A DNA stretch of 18,396 bases, taken from contig DKID01000028.1 of the NCBI GenBank assembly GCA_002454045.1, positions 1 through 18,396 on the forward strand. The letters are read 5' to 3'. How positions within the stretch are numbered: the first letter of the stretch is position 1; each line of letters starts with the position of its first letter. The DNA is from Nitrospina sp. UBA6727 (lineage in GTDB: Bacteria > Nitrospinota > Nitrospinia > Nitrospinales > VA-1). The notes beneath the pieces are model-generated. The model did not search any database. It was given only the letters and a program-made list of their open reading frames with translations, and had not been told where the DNA came from. The translations under genes were made by a program, and so were the position numbers. Positions 6,857 through 15,752 of this stretch are shown here, piece after piece.

Positions 6857-7621
6857 ATGTTGACGCGCCGTCTTTCCTCCAAATTCGTTTCTTTTTTAAT
6901 TCTTGTTTCCGTGCTCGCCCTCCACGCAGGTTGCTCCACAACGAAAAAAGAAAGAGTCTATAGCGCAAGCGAACTATTGCAACAAAGCAGGCGTCTAGCG
7001 AAAGCGATGGACGACGCAGAAGCCAAAGCGAAAATCCAGCAACTGATGGAAGATTACCCGGACAGCAAAGAGCGGGCGGCGGCCACCATGTTGCTGGCGG
7101 ACATTCACTACCGCGCAAGTGAATACGACGAGGCTAAATTTCATTACCAGAAATTTATCGAGACATACCCCGCTCACCAGTTTGTGGACCGTGCGCATTT
7201 TTATAACGCGAAATCCAATTTCAAACTGGTCGATTTGGCGTCACGGGATTTGACCCCGGTTCATGCGTCGCTGGACGGCTTTCAGAACTTCGTGCGGAAT
7301 TTTCCACAAAGTTCTTATCTGGAATCGGCAAAAGAAAAAATCATCCTGTGCCTGGACATATTGGCGCAAAACATGTTTGAAATCGGCAAGTTTTATTACC
7401 GCATCGGTTCTTATCAATCAGCCATCCTCCGGCTCAAACGTTTGAAGATGGAATATCCCAACCATTCTTATGTTCTCGAAGCCGAGTTTCTATTGGGCGA
7501 ATCCTATTATCAGGAGCAAAATTTTTCCGGCGCCAAAATGTATTATGAAACCGTAATCAAAAACTCTCCCCAAAGCGAGTTTGCAAAAGAGGCGCGGCTT
7601 CGCTTGCAAACTATGCGCTGA
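6857..7621 (+). CDS. bamD: Outer membrane assembly lipoprotein, BamD-like (TPR)
   Basis: The 254-aa protein starts MLTRRLSSKFVSFLILVSVL, a basic then hydrophobic signal, and ends the signal at LHAGC, a lipobox with an unusual His at -3. The mature part is a series of tetratricopeptide helical pairs with the BamD pattern: LMEDYPDSKER, YRASEYDEAKFHYQKFIETYPAH, an HFYNAKSNFK segment, a FVRNFPQS segment, then FYYRIGSYQSAILRLKRLKMEYPN and YYETVIKNSPQSEFAKEA. BamD is the essential lipoprotein partner of BamA in inserting beta-barrel proteins into the outer membrane. The ATG at 6857 is chosen because it gives a proper signal peptide; the frame extends upstream to 6809. The sigma factor gene begins 12 nt downstream, suggesting an operon. 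Confidence 0.85.
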   Translation: MLTRRLSSKFVSFLILVSVLALHAGCSTTKKERVYSASELLQQSRRLAKAMDDAEAKAKIQQLMEDYPDSKERAAATMLLADIHYRASEYDEAKFHYQKFIETYPAHQFVDRAHFYNAKSNFKLVDLASRDLTPVHASLDGFQNFVRNFPQSSYLESAKEKIILCLDILAQNMFEIGKFYYRIGSYQSAILRLKRLKMEYPNHSYVLEAEFLLGESYYQEQNFSGAKMYYETVIKNSPQSEFAKEARLRLQTMR

Positions 7622-7633
7622 GTTTGAAAAATC

Positions 7634-8503
7634 ATGCCCAACGCCTCCAAACGAAAACCGAAAAAAACTAAACCTACTTTACCCCCGCGAAACAACGCCA
7701 ACCACGATTCGCTAACCCAATACATGGATGAGATTGGCAAGATCAAAATTCTCTCGCGGAAAGAAGAAATCAAAATCGCAACATCCATCAAGGCGGGCGA
7801 CCCCAAAGCCATTCAGGAAATGGTGCGCAGAAATTTAAAGTATGTCGTGACCGTGGCCAATAAATACCGGGGACTAGGCATTTCTCTTCAGGACTTAATC
7901 GAGGAAGGGAACATCGGGTTGATCCAAGCCGCCAAGCGGTTTGACGTTTCCAGAAATGTCAAGTTCATCACCTACGCGGTATGGTGGATTAAGCAAGCCA
8001 TCGTGCATTCCCTCGCCGAACAATCTGGCGCCGTGAAACTTCCCGCCAAGCAAGCCGGGAAAGTCAGCAAGATTAACAAAGTGAGTCAGCAGATGGCGCA
8101 GACTTTGGAACGCGAACCGACCCAGAACGAGTTGGCAAAAAAATTGGGATACGGGGATGAGGAAATCAACTCTATCATGCGTGCGTACCGGACTCACTTT
8201 TCGCTTGATGCGCCTTTGAAAGATGATGAAGGCACGCCCTACCTGGACCTTCTGGAAAATCAAGACTTCATTCCATACGATGACCAACTTATGCGGGAGT
8301 CTCTCAAAAAAAAGGTAGACCAATTGCTGGAGGACATTTCGGAGCGGGAAACCAAAATCCTCAAAATGCGTTTCGGTTTTTTTGGGGAAGCAAAAACGCT
8401 GGAGGAAATAGGAAAGGAGATTGGCCTCTCGCGGGAACGGGTGCGGCAAATCGAAAAAAGAGCCAAGTCAAAACTGAAAGCCAAACTGCAAAACGAATCT
8501 TAG
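7634..8503 (+). CDS. RNA polymerase sigma factor, sigma-70 family (RpoD-like, lacking region 1.1)
   Basis: The 289-aa protein has a short lysine-rich head, then region 1.2 (DSLTQYMDEIGKIKILSRKEE), region 2 with the core-binding and -10 recognition helices (NLKYVVTVANKYRGLG, FITYAVWWIKQAI), region 3 (LEREPTQNELAKKLGY) and region 4 with the -35 helix-turn-helix (TLEEIGKEIGLSRERVRQIE). The lack of region 1.1 and of the non-conserved insert argues for a group 2 or compact group 1 factor rather than a large RpoD. The WWIKQAI sequence predicts recognition of TATAAT-like -10 elements, which fits the consensus promoter found at 9135-9162. It lies 12 nt after the bamD-like gene and 37 nt before plsY. 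Confidence 0.92.
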   Translation: MPNASKRKPKKTKPTLPPRNNANHDSLTQYMDEIGKIKILSRKEEIKIATSIKAGDPKAIQEMVRRNLKYVVTVANKYRGLGISLQDLIEEGNIGLIQAAKRFDVSRNVKFITYAVWWIKQAIVHSLAEQSGAVKLPAKQAGKVSKINKVSQQMAQTLEREPTQNELAKKLGYGDEEINSIMRAYRTHFSLDAPLKDDEGTPYLDLLENQDFIPYDDQLMRESLKKKVDQLLEDISERETKILKMRFGFFGEAKTLEEIGKEIGLSRERVRQIEKRAKSKLKAKLQNES

Positions 8504-8540
8504 ATGAGCAAGACCAAATGATCGCCGAATCTTATTCATC

Positions 8541-9131
8541 ATGCTGACTGAAATTTTCGCCCTGTGCCTGATATCGTATTTAATCGGGGCCATCCCGTTT
8601 GGCGTTTTGTTGGCGCGGGCACAGTGCGTGGACATCCGCAAACAAGGAAGCGGCAATATCGGTAGCACCAACGTGGCGCGGGTGCTGGGGAAAAAGGCCG
8701 GACTGCTAACTCTGCTAGGAGATGTGCTGAAAGGGTTGCTCGTGGTTTTTGGTGCCAGCCGATTGCACGAAGAACCGATTGTGATTGCTCTCGCCGGGCT
8801 CATGGTTTTTCTCGGCCACCTCTATTCCATTTTCTTAAAGTTTGAAGGCGGGAAAGGAGTCGCGACCAGCCTAGGCCTGTTTTCTTACATCATGCCGTGG
8901 GCGACCCTGTGCGCAGTCGGAGTGTTCTTCGCCTGTCTGTGGATTTCCGGTTACGTTTCCATAGGGTCAATCGGCGCGGCGATTTCTCTCCCCTTGCTCG
9001 CCGTTTATTTCGAACTACCTCTTCCCTACATCTATCTCGCAATCATCGTCGGTCTGTTCACTTTGCAAAAACATTACGACAACATTCTTCGCTTGATTGA
9101 AGGAACCGAAACCAAGTTTCCGGGAAAATAG
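8541..9131 (+). CDS. plsY: Acyl-phosphate:glycerol-3-phosphate acyltransferase
   Basis: The 196-aa polytopic membrane protein carries the three PlsY signatures: SGNIGSTNVAR (37-47), FEGGKGVAT (101-109) and, near the C-terminus, KHYDNILRLIEGTE. Several hydrophobic segments alternate with these loops, as in the seven-helix PlsY fold. It transfers an acyl group from acyl-phosphate to glycerol-3-phosphate, the first acylation step of phospholipid synthesis, in the inner membrane. The length is typical for the family. No strong Shine-Dalgarno precedes the ATG. It closes the bamD-sigma-plsY set, and the tRNA promoter begins 4 nt after its stop. Confidence 0.95.
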   Translation: MLTEIFALCLISYLIGAIPFGVLLARAQCVDIRKQGSGNIGSTNVARVLGKKAGLLTLLGDVLKGLLVVFGASRLHEEPIVIALAGLMVFLGHLYSIFLKFEGGKGVATSLGLFSYIMPWATLCAVGVFFACLWISGYVSIGSIGAAISLPLLAVYFELPLPYIYLAIIVGLFTLQKHYDNILRLIEGTETKFPGK

Positions 9132-9134
9132 AAT

Positions 9135-9162
9135 TTGACAATCACGCGCGGGGAAATATAAT
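9135..9162 (+). promoter_or_regulatory. Consensus sigma-70 promoter for the tRNA pair
   Basis: TTGACA at 9135-9140 and TATAAT at 9157-9162 both match the consensus at six of six positions, with a 16-nt spacer. Transcription would begin near 9169, about 30 nt before tRNA-Gly. It lies immediately after the plsY stop. Confidence 0.88.
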
Positions 9163-9189
9163 TGGCCTCAGGTCTTCCACCCCATAACA

Positions 9190-10740
<1,551 letters not shown>

Positions 10741-10757
10741 CGTTCTCGGTGGGAACA

Positions 10758-11591
10758 TCACTCGCAACAGAAAAATGGGTTGTTGTGTTTTTCTTCGCCG
10801 ACGGTGGTGGCGGGACCATGGCCGGGGAAAAGGCGCGTGTGGTCTGGCAAAGTCAAAAGCCGTCGAGTGACGGAATTGTATAATCCCGACCAAGAGGAAT
10901 TGGCGCGTCCCATGGAGCCGGCGAATATGGCGTCGCCAGAAAAAACCGAGTCGTGAATCTTATAAGAAACTCCGCCGGCGGTGTGTCCCGGCGTGAAGAG
11001 AACTTCTATATTCAGGTTCCCCAATTTTAAGATTTCCCCGTCGGACAAAAATCGAAAGTTGCTGCTACCCGAAGGACGCGGTTCTTTTTCATCGATCCAG
11101 ACCGGGCATTGAAAAGTTTTATCTAAAAGTTCCAGTCCGCCGGCGTGGTCAAAATGGGCGTGGGTCAAAAGAATTTTTTCTGGTTGAATGTTCAACTCGT
11201 TGGCTTTCTTGATGACGGCGGCGGGATTCCCCCCGGTGTCAATCACCGCAGAAGTTTTCGTGGCGTTGCATATCACTAAATAACATTTGACGGGGTAAGT
11301 TCCGACAAACAAATCCAAACAGACCGTGTCGAAGGGGCCCGGGTCCGGCGCTGTAGGTTGAGGAGACCATGTCCCTTGCGCGACCGCGATCAACGACGGA
11401 GCGTGCAAGCCAAGAACCTCCGCGAGATTTTGTAAAACGTTTTCATCGGGAACATATTCACAACGCTCCATTCGGGAAATTTCATTCACGCTGATTCCAG
11501 ATGCGCGCGCCAAATCAGACCGAGTCCAACCCTTGCCGTCTCGGGACTTTTCCAGCACATCCCCCAACTCATCCTCCAAAGACGCGGACAT
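10758..11591 (-). CDS. XRE-type HTH fused to a metallo-beta-lactamase-fold hydrolase
   Basis: The 277-aa protein has two domains. Residues about 8-70 are a Cro/C1-type helix-turn-helix (WTRSDLARASGISVNEISRME, then a VLQNLAEVLGL ending). Residues about 88-265 are a glyoxalase II-like metallo-beta-lactamase fold with the full metal set: HAHFDH (H144, H146, D148, H149), H203 in TPGHTAGG, D220 in SGDAIF and H258 in FPGHGPAT. It is therefore predicted to be a dinuclear-metal thioester hydrolase, persulfide dioxygenase or similar that can also bind DNA. The substrate is unknown. The start is firm: AGGAG lies 6 nt before the ATG. It follows the DCC-family gene by 22 nt, and its stop overlaps a possible start of the FG-GAP lipoprotein (TGATG), so the three form an operon. 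It ends in CCE with two adjacent cysteines. Confidence 0.88.
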   Translation of the reverse strand: MSASLEDELGDVLEKSRDGKGWTRSDLARASGISVNEISRMERCEYVPDENVLQNLAEVLGLHAPSLIAVAQGTWSPQPTAPDPGPFDTVCLDLFVGTYPVKCYLVICNATKTSAVIDTGGNPAAVIKKANELNIQPEKILLTHAHFDHAGGLELLDKTFQCPVWIDEKEPRPSGSSNFRFLSDGEILKLGNLNIEVLFTPGHTAGGVSYKIHDSVFSGDAIFAGSMGRANSSWSGLYNSVTRRLLTLPDHTRLFPGHGPATTVGEEKHNNPFFCCE

Positions 11592-11613
11592 AAAATCTCC
11601 TCATCGGGAAATG

Positions 11614-12003
11614 CTACTGGCCACGAGACCCGCGAATCCACTGGGTAAGCGCGCTGAAGATTTTTCTATTTTCGGCGACCAGTCGGTAACCCCATTCCGA
11701 AAGCGAGGCGAATCCCGGCACCTTTTCGTAAGCCTTGAACAACCACTTTCCGTTAGGCGCGTAAGACAACGCTTTGAAAACCGCCTGAGCTCCGGAACAA
11801 AAACTGCCATCTGGTTCGACGAAATGAACGGCGACTTTAAAATGTTCAGCGGAAATTTGCGGATAGTTTTCGCCCACTTCTTGAGAAGAACGGTACACCA
11901 CGTCCCCTGCCGTGAGAGAACTCCAGCGGGCTATCCACAAACGGCAAAACTCGCACTCGCCATCATAGATAAAAATCGGTTTCTTGATTTGCAGATTCAT
12001 CAT
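11614..12003 (-). CDS. DCC family thiol-disulfide oxidoreductase (DUF393)
   Basis: The 129-aa protein begins IFIYDGECEFCRLWIARW, with the DCC-family signature D14-x-x-C17-x-x-C20 at the end of the first strand. A central CSGAQAVFKAL helix and a C-terminal WGYRLVAENRKIF helix follow. The family has a thioredoxin-like fold and is predicted to exchange disulfides, but substrates are mostly unknown. Two consecutive ATGs (12003 and 12000) are possible starts, and a GGA lies directly upstream. It heads the leftward operon with the HTH-MBL fusion. A redox protein beside a thiol- or thioester-type hydrolase suggests a shared role in low-molecular-weight thiol or sulfur chemistry, which is inference. 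Confidence 0.85.
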   Translation of the reverse strand: MMNLQIKKPIFIYDGECEFCRLWIARWSSLTAGDVVYRSSQEVGENYPQISAEHFKVAVHFVEPDGSFCSGAQAVFKALSYAPNGKWLFKAYEKVPGFASLSEWGYRLVAENRKIFSALTQWIRGSRGQ

Positions 12004-12035
12004 TCCAGATTCTGTAAAATTGAATTAGGTATGTT

Positions 12036-12161
12036 ATGTTTGACGGCGTAACTTTTTTACCCAATAGTTTGGATGCCCAAATGCTTGCCTCTTTAACCGT
12101 CATTCTGTTTTGCATTTTTGCTGCTCCTCATATTGCGCAAGCAGATTTTAATCTGCGTTGA
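12036..12161 (+). CDS. Possible 41-aa ORF consisting mainly of a signal peptide
   Basis: An ATG at 12036 (or an internal ATG at 12081) opens a frame encoding a hydrophobic stretch LASLTVILFCIFAAPHIAQA followed by DFNLR and a stop. AQA-D looks like a signal peptidase I site, leaving only five mature residues. The stop region is a hairpin, GCAGATT-TT-AATCTGC (about 12140-12156). This may be the surviving 5' end of a deleted exported-protein gene, or a small secreted or leader peptide. It is divergent from the DCC gene. No clear Shine-Dalgarno is seen. Confidence 0.3.
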   Translation: MFDGVTFLPNSLDAQMLASLTVILFCIFAAPHIAQADFNLR

Positions 12162-12269
12162 ACTTACTCATTAAAAACAAACACTGTCGCCGACGGGCAA
12201 TGTTCATTATCATAATACGAAAGATAAAAATCAAGCGACCTCTTGTTCCCTATCGAGACTGCGAGCGCG

Positions 12270-13748
12270 ATGGCTGATTTCACACGAGAAGAAGTTGAAG
12301 AAAAGTTGGAAGAATACCGAAAGACGGTTGCCGAACGCGAAGAGGAAAACGAGTTCATAGACGAAACCGATGAAGAGGATGCGGAGGAAGAAACTTCCGA
12401 CGAAGAAGAAAGCCACGGGGAAAAATCTGTGCAGGAAGAATCAACTTTGGAAAATATTTTTGATGAAAAAGATCTTTCTGGACTAGACCTGTCCGGGCTG
12501 AATTTTCACGGCATCAGTCTGAGAAAAACAAATTTAGAGAATACCAATTTGTCTGATTGCGATCTCAAAGAATCTTGCCTAGACCAAGCCCATCTGGACC
12601 GGGCAGACCTTAGCGACGCAAATCTTGAAAATATAAGTTGCTTGGAAGGGACGATGACCCACGCCAATATGGAATCCGCAAACCTTCAGGGCGCCAAACT
12701 TCTGGGAACTGATTTCAGCGAATCCAATTTGGCAAGGGCTAATTTCAGAAAATCAAAATGCATAGAAACCAAACTAACCCAGTGCAATCTCAATGAAACC
12801 GATTTCAGCAACTCCGATTTTTCACGAGCAAACCTGAAGAACGCGAAAATTACTAATAGCGATTTGAGCCGCGCCAGATTCAATGGTGCTGACTTAGAAG
12901 GAACCGACCTCACCGATTCGCGGTTGAGCATGGGAGTCTTTTTTGAAGCAAACTTTTCATCCGCCAACCTCAACCGCGCCTTGATTAAGGGGGCGAAACT
13001 CGCGGAAGGAAACTTCACAGACGCCCATCTCTCACGCGCCGACCTCACCGGTGCCGACCTGACCAGCGCCAAGTTTCACAACGCGAATTTGAGCCGGTCT
13101 AAATTAAACGGGGCAATCTTGAGAAGAACGGATCTGACGAATTCCGATTTGTCGGAAGCGGATCTAAACATCGCAGACCTGACCGACGCTAATCTGGTTG
13201 GAGCAAAATTGACCGGCGCAAATTTAGACCGCATCAAACTAACCCGGGCTAAATTGAATGACGCGGAATTGAGTGGAGCGCAGATGACCAAAGCCAAATT
13301 GGTGCAAGTCGATTTGACTCGCGCAGATTTGAGCGGAGCCAATTTGACCGGGGCGGAATTAAACGCGGCCATTCTGGAAGGGGCTGATCTCAGCCGGGCA
13401 AACTTGACGGAAGCTGTTCTGATAGACGCCAACTTGAAAAACACTTTCTTGATAGGAGCCGATATCCAAAAAGCAGTCATGAAGAAAGCTAATCTGGAAG
13501 GCGCAGATATGGCGGGAGCAAAACTGAAAAACGCTAACTTACAAGGCGCGAACTTAAAGCGGGCAGATTTACGCAGGGCGGATTTAGAACACGCCGACTT
13601 CTCCAAAGCAAACCTGACCTTCGTGAATTTTACAGGGGCAAAAATGAGCGATGGTTTGTTCATCGACGCGGACTTGACAGACGCCAATATGGAATCCGCC
13701 GACACCGTGGATGCCCAGTTCAAAGGCGCAATCGGTTTCAGTCGATAA
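12270..13748 (+). CDS. Long pentapeptide-repeat protein with an acidic head
   Basis: The 492-aa protein has an N-terminal segment of about 65 residues in which 28 of the first 60 are Asp or Glu (EEVEEKLEEYRKTVAEREEE, then ETDEEDAEEE), likely helical or disordered. From about residue 68 to the end it is almost uninterrupted pentapeptide repeats of A(D/N)Lxx type, roughly 84 copies. That predicts a right-handed quadrilateral beta-helix of about 21 coils. No signal peptide or membrane segment is present. Some repeat proteins (Qnr, MfpA) mimic DNA and protect gyrase, but those are about 200 aa, and most long ones have no known role. The ATG at 12270 is used; a TTG at 12243 is in frame but less likely. 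Neighbouring genes give no functional clue. Confidence 0.88.
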   Translation: MADFTREEVEEKLEEYRKTVAEREEENEFIDETDEEDAEEETSDEEESHGEKSVQEESTLENIFDEKDLSGLDLSGLNFHGISLRKTNLENTNLSDCDLKESCLDQAHLDRADLSDANLENISCLEGTMTHANMESANLQGAKLLGTDFSESNLARANFRKSKCIETKLTQCNLNETDFSNSDFSRANLKNAKITNSDLSRARFNGADLEGTDLTDSRLSMGVFFEANFSSANLNRALIKGAKLAEGNFTDAHLSRADLTGADLTSAKFHNANLSRSKLNGAILRRTDLTNSDLSEADLNIADLTDANLVGAKLTGANLDRIKLTRAKLNDAELSGAQMTKAKLVQVDLTRADLSGANLTGAELNAAILEGADLSRANLTEAVLIDANLKNTFLIGADIQKAVMKKANLEGADMAGAKLKNANLQGANLKRADLRRADLEHADFSKANLTFVNFTGAKMSDGLFIDADLTDANMESADTVDAQFKGAIGFSR

Positions 13749-13751
13749 AAA

Positions 13752-13804
13752 TTTCAATCTGTACAATATTTTATATAAAATGACTCGGGACAATCGGATT
13801 GAAA
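13752..13804. promoter_or_regulatory. Nested palindromes upstream of arsM
   Basis: TTTCAATC (13752-13759) and GATTGAAA (13797-13804) are perfect 8-bp inverted copies. Inside them lies the 14-bp perfect palindrome ATTTTATATAAAAT (13768-13781), which also contains TATA-type -10 material. The arrangement lies 4 nt after the pentapeptide gene stop and 68 nt before arsM. It may combine a 3'-end hairpin with the arsM promoter or operator. No ArsR gene is nearby. Confidence 0.35.
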
Positions 13805-13871
13805 ACGGCGGGGTCGCAAAATCTCGGCAAAGGCAAGCCCGTTGCACTCGGGAATACTCAGGAGATTGACA

Positions 13872-14927
13872 GTGGATACCCAATCCAAAATTCTTCAAGA
13901 TGTTCAGAACTACTACGGAAAAATTCTTAAAACCAAAAATGATCTTCAAACCAGTGCTTGTTGCGCGGCGGATACCATGCCCGCATACATGCGCCCTTAC
14001 TTGAAAAATATACACGAGGAAGTGCAGTCTAGATTTTATGGTTGCGCCTCCACTTTTCCCGCGAGCCTCAAAGGGAAAACCGTGGTGGACTTAGGTTGCG
14101 GTTCGGGACGCGACTGCTACCTGCTGGCGCAAGTGGTCGGCCCCGACGGCATGGTCATCGGCGTCGACATGACCGATGAACAACTGGCGGTGGCCCGGAA
14201 ACATATTGATTACCACACGAAAAAATTCAACATGGAAAAACCCAACGTTGATTTTCGTAAAGGCTGGATTGAAGACCTCGCTTCGGCAAACCTTGAAGAT
14301 AATTCCGTGGATGTAATTATCTCCAACTGCGTGGTCAACCTGTCTCCCGACAAGAAAAGTGTATTCCGCGAAATCTTCCGAGTTCTGAAACCCGGCGGCG
14401 AACTGTATCTCTCCGATGTTTTTTCTGGGCGGCGGGTTCCGGAACCTCTAACCACCGACCCGGTTTTGCTTGGCGAATGTTTGGGAGGCGCTTTGTACAT
14501 AGAAGACTTCAGGAGAATATTGCGAACCGTAGGGTGTCTCGACTACCGAGTAGTTTCCAAAAACCCGATTACTCTTAATGATGAAGACATCCGCCGCAAA
14601 GCCGGCATGATCGATTTTTATTCCATGACCGTGCGCAGTTTCAAATGCGAGTTCGAAGACATCTGCGAAAACTTCGGTCATGTCGCATATTACAAAGGTA
14701 GCATCTCCGAATTTCCGCATGGGTTCGCCCTCGACGACCACCACTATTTTCAGACTGGCGTTCCCTTGTCGGTTTGCGGCAACACCAGCAAGATGCTGAG
14801 CGAAACCCGACTCGGCGAACATTTTAATATCCTCGGAGATTTCTCAACCCACTACGGACCTTTTGATTGCAATCCTCCCCAAGCGCAAGAAGGCATCGAC
14901 ACGAACAGCAACGGTGCCTGTTGCTAG
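13872..14927 (+). CDS. arsM: Arsenite S-adenosylmethionine methyltransferase
   Basis: The 351-aa protein is a class I SAM-dependent methyltransferase with the ArsM layout: YYGKILKTKNDLQTSACC near the N-terminus, SAM motif I VVDLGCGSGRD (71-81), an acidic IGVDM strand end (96-100) and VLKPGGELYLSD (171-182). The As(III)-binding cysteines of the family are present in context: C30/C31 (SACC), C153 (SNCVVNL) and C203 (GECLGGALY). A C-terminal cysteine pair (GACC) is also typical. It methylates arsenite stepwise to methylated, volatile arsenicals in the cytoplasm. The GTG at 13872 is preferred because AGGAG lies 8 nt upstream; the frame extends to a TTG at 13842. No arsR, arsB or arsC lies in the window, so it is a stand-alone detoxification gene. 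Confidence 0.92.
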   Translation: MDTQSKILQDVQNYYGKILKTKNDLQTSACCAADTMPAYMRPYLKNIHEEVQSRFYGCASTFPASLKGKTVVDLGCGSGRDCYLLAQVVGPDGMVIGVDMTDEQLAVARKHIDYHTKKFNMEKPNVDFRKGWIEDLASANLEDNSVDVIISNCVVNLSPDKKSVFREIFRVLKPGGELYLSDVFSGRRVPEPLTTDPVLLGECLGGALYIEDFRRILRTVGCLDYRVVSKNPITLNDEDIRRKAGMIDFYSMTVRSFKCEFEDICENFGHVAYYKGSISEFPHGFALDDHHYFQTGVPLSVCGNTSKMLSETRLGEHFNILGDFSTHYGPFDCNPPQAQEGIDTNSNGACC

Positions 14928-14969
14928 CCCACACCATTTTTTTCAGCGTGAGCAAAAATTATATTTTCG

Positions 14970-15039
14970 GTCTGGAAAAAATCCAGACAATGTCCAACAC
15001 CGCGACGTCCAAATGTTCTCTGGGAGAAAAGACGCGGTG
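14970..15039. repeat. Two hairpins between arsM and the nitrobindin-like gene
   Basis: GTCTGGA-AAAAA-TCCAGAC (14970-14988) is a perfect 7-bp stem with a 5-nt loop. Ten nt on, CACCGCG (14998-15004) and CGCGGTG (15033-15039) form a second perfect 7-bp stem. Neither is followed by a T-run, although a run of seven T lies just upstream near 14937. They may be arsM 3'-end structures, a leader of the next gene or an unannotated small RNA. Confidence 0.35.
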
Positions 15040-15142
15040 GAAAAATTCCCGTTCAAAAAAATGCTATGTTGCAACAGATGAAACGAAGCGCGAAATGTCG
15101 GCGCCGAAAAATAAAAACTAACAACCGCGAAGAGGTAAAACG

Positions 15143-15721
15143 ATGAACGAGGAACTGCTGGGAAACCTTGGCCCCTTGGCTCCGCTGGCCGGAGTATGGG
15201 AAGGCGATAAGGGAAACGATGTAGCGCCCGATGATGATCCCAGAGAAACGGAGATCAATAAATACCGCGAGCGGCTGGCGCTGGACCCCTTCAAGCCAGA
15301 GGAAAACCACACGCAGGTTTTATACGGGCTGAAGTACTCAACCACAGTGTGGCGGCTAAATGAGGAAAACCCTTTTCACGAAGAACTCGGATACTGGCTT
15401 TGGGATCAAGCGGGGAAACAAGTAATGCGATGCTTTGTAATACCCCGCGGAGTGACGGTGATCGCGGGCGGCACCGTGGAACCGAATGCCAGAGAGTTCC
15501 ACTTGGTAGCCGATGTAGGTTCAGAAACCTACGGCATCTGTTCCAGTCAATTCCTGGATCAAGAATTCAAAACGGTTCGTTACGAACTGAAGGTCACCCT
15601 CCACGACGCAACCAGTTTCAGTTATGAAGAAGATACGCAACTGCAGATCAAAGGCCAAAGCGAACTATTCCACCACACCGACAAAAACACTTTAAAACTC
15701 CTGCCTTCCCGAACACAATGA
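15143..15721 (+). CDS. Nitrobindin-like heme-binding beta-barrel protein (FABP/THAP4 C-terminal type)
   Basis: The 192-aa protein opens with LGPLAPLAGVWEGDKG, the GxWxGxxG signature of nitrobindins (G17-x-W19-x-G21), and has a YWLWDQAGKQVMRCFVIPRG strand pair. It ends with SELFHHTDKNTLKLL, the region that supplies the proximal heme histidine in this family. The rest is beta-strand-like, consistent with a ten-stranded lipocalin-like barrel. Nitrobindins bind ferric heme, react with NO and can isomerise peroxynitrite. A role in nitrosative stress is established for some homologues and inferred here. The ATG has an AGAGG-type Shine-Dalgarno about 8 nt upstream. It lies 215 nt after arsM, so separate transcription is possible. 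Confidence 0.82.
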   Translation: MNEELLGNLGPLAPLAGVWEGDKGNDVAPDDDPRETEINKYRERLALDPFKPEENHTQVLYGLKYSTTVWRLNEENPFHEELGYWLWDQAGKQVMRCFVIPRGVTVIAGGTVEPNAREFHLVADVGSETYGICSSQFLDQEFKTVRYELKVTLHDATSFSYEEDTQLQIKGQSELFHHTDKNTLKLLPSRTQ

Positions 15722-15752
15722 CAGACCGCGCGAAAGGATTATCCATCCACCG

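Noticed and set aside
13076..13723. Minus-strand open frames of 215 and 128 codons inside the pentapeptide gene
   Set aside because: The regular repeat codons create stop-free antisense frames rich in Ser, Ala and Lys; they are mirrors of the repeat.
13782..13871. c-di-GMP-I (GEMM) riboswitch upstream of arsM, because of GGGGTCGCAAA and TTGCACTCGG
   Set aside because: The GAAA is not closed by a pairable stem and the GGCAAACC-type 5' strand and the 3' GGTAGCGGGGTTACC part are missing; the similarity is short and scattered.
14905..14942. Intrinsic terminator after arsM (GGTG...CACC then T-run)
   Set aside because: The stem is only 4 bp with a loop of about 15 nt; the seven-T run alone is not enough to call it.
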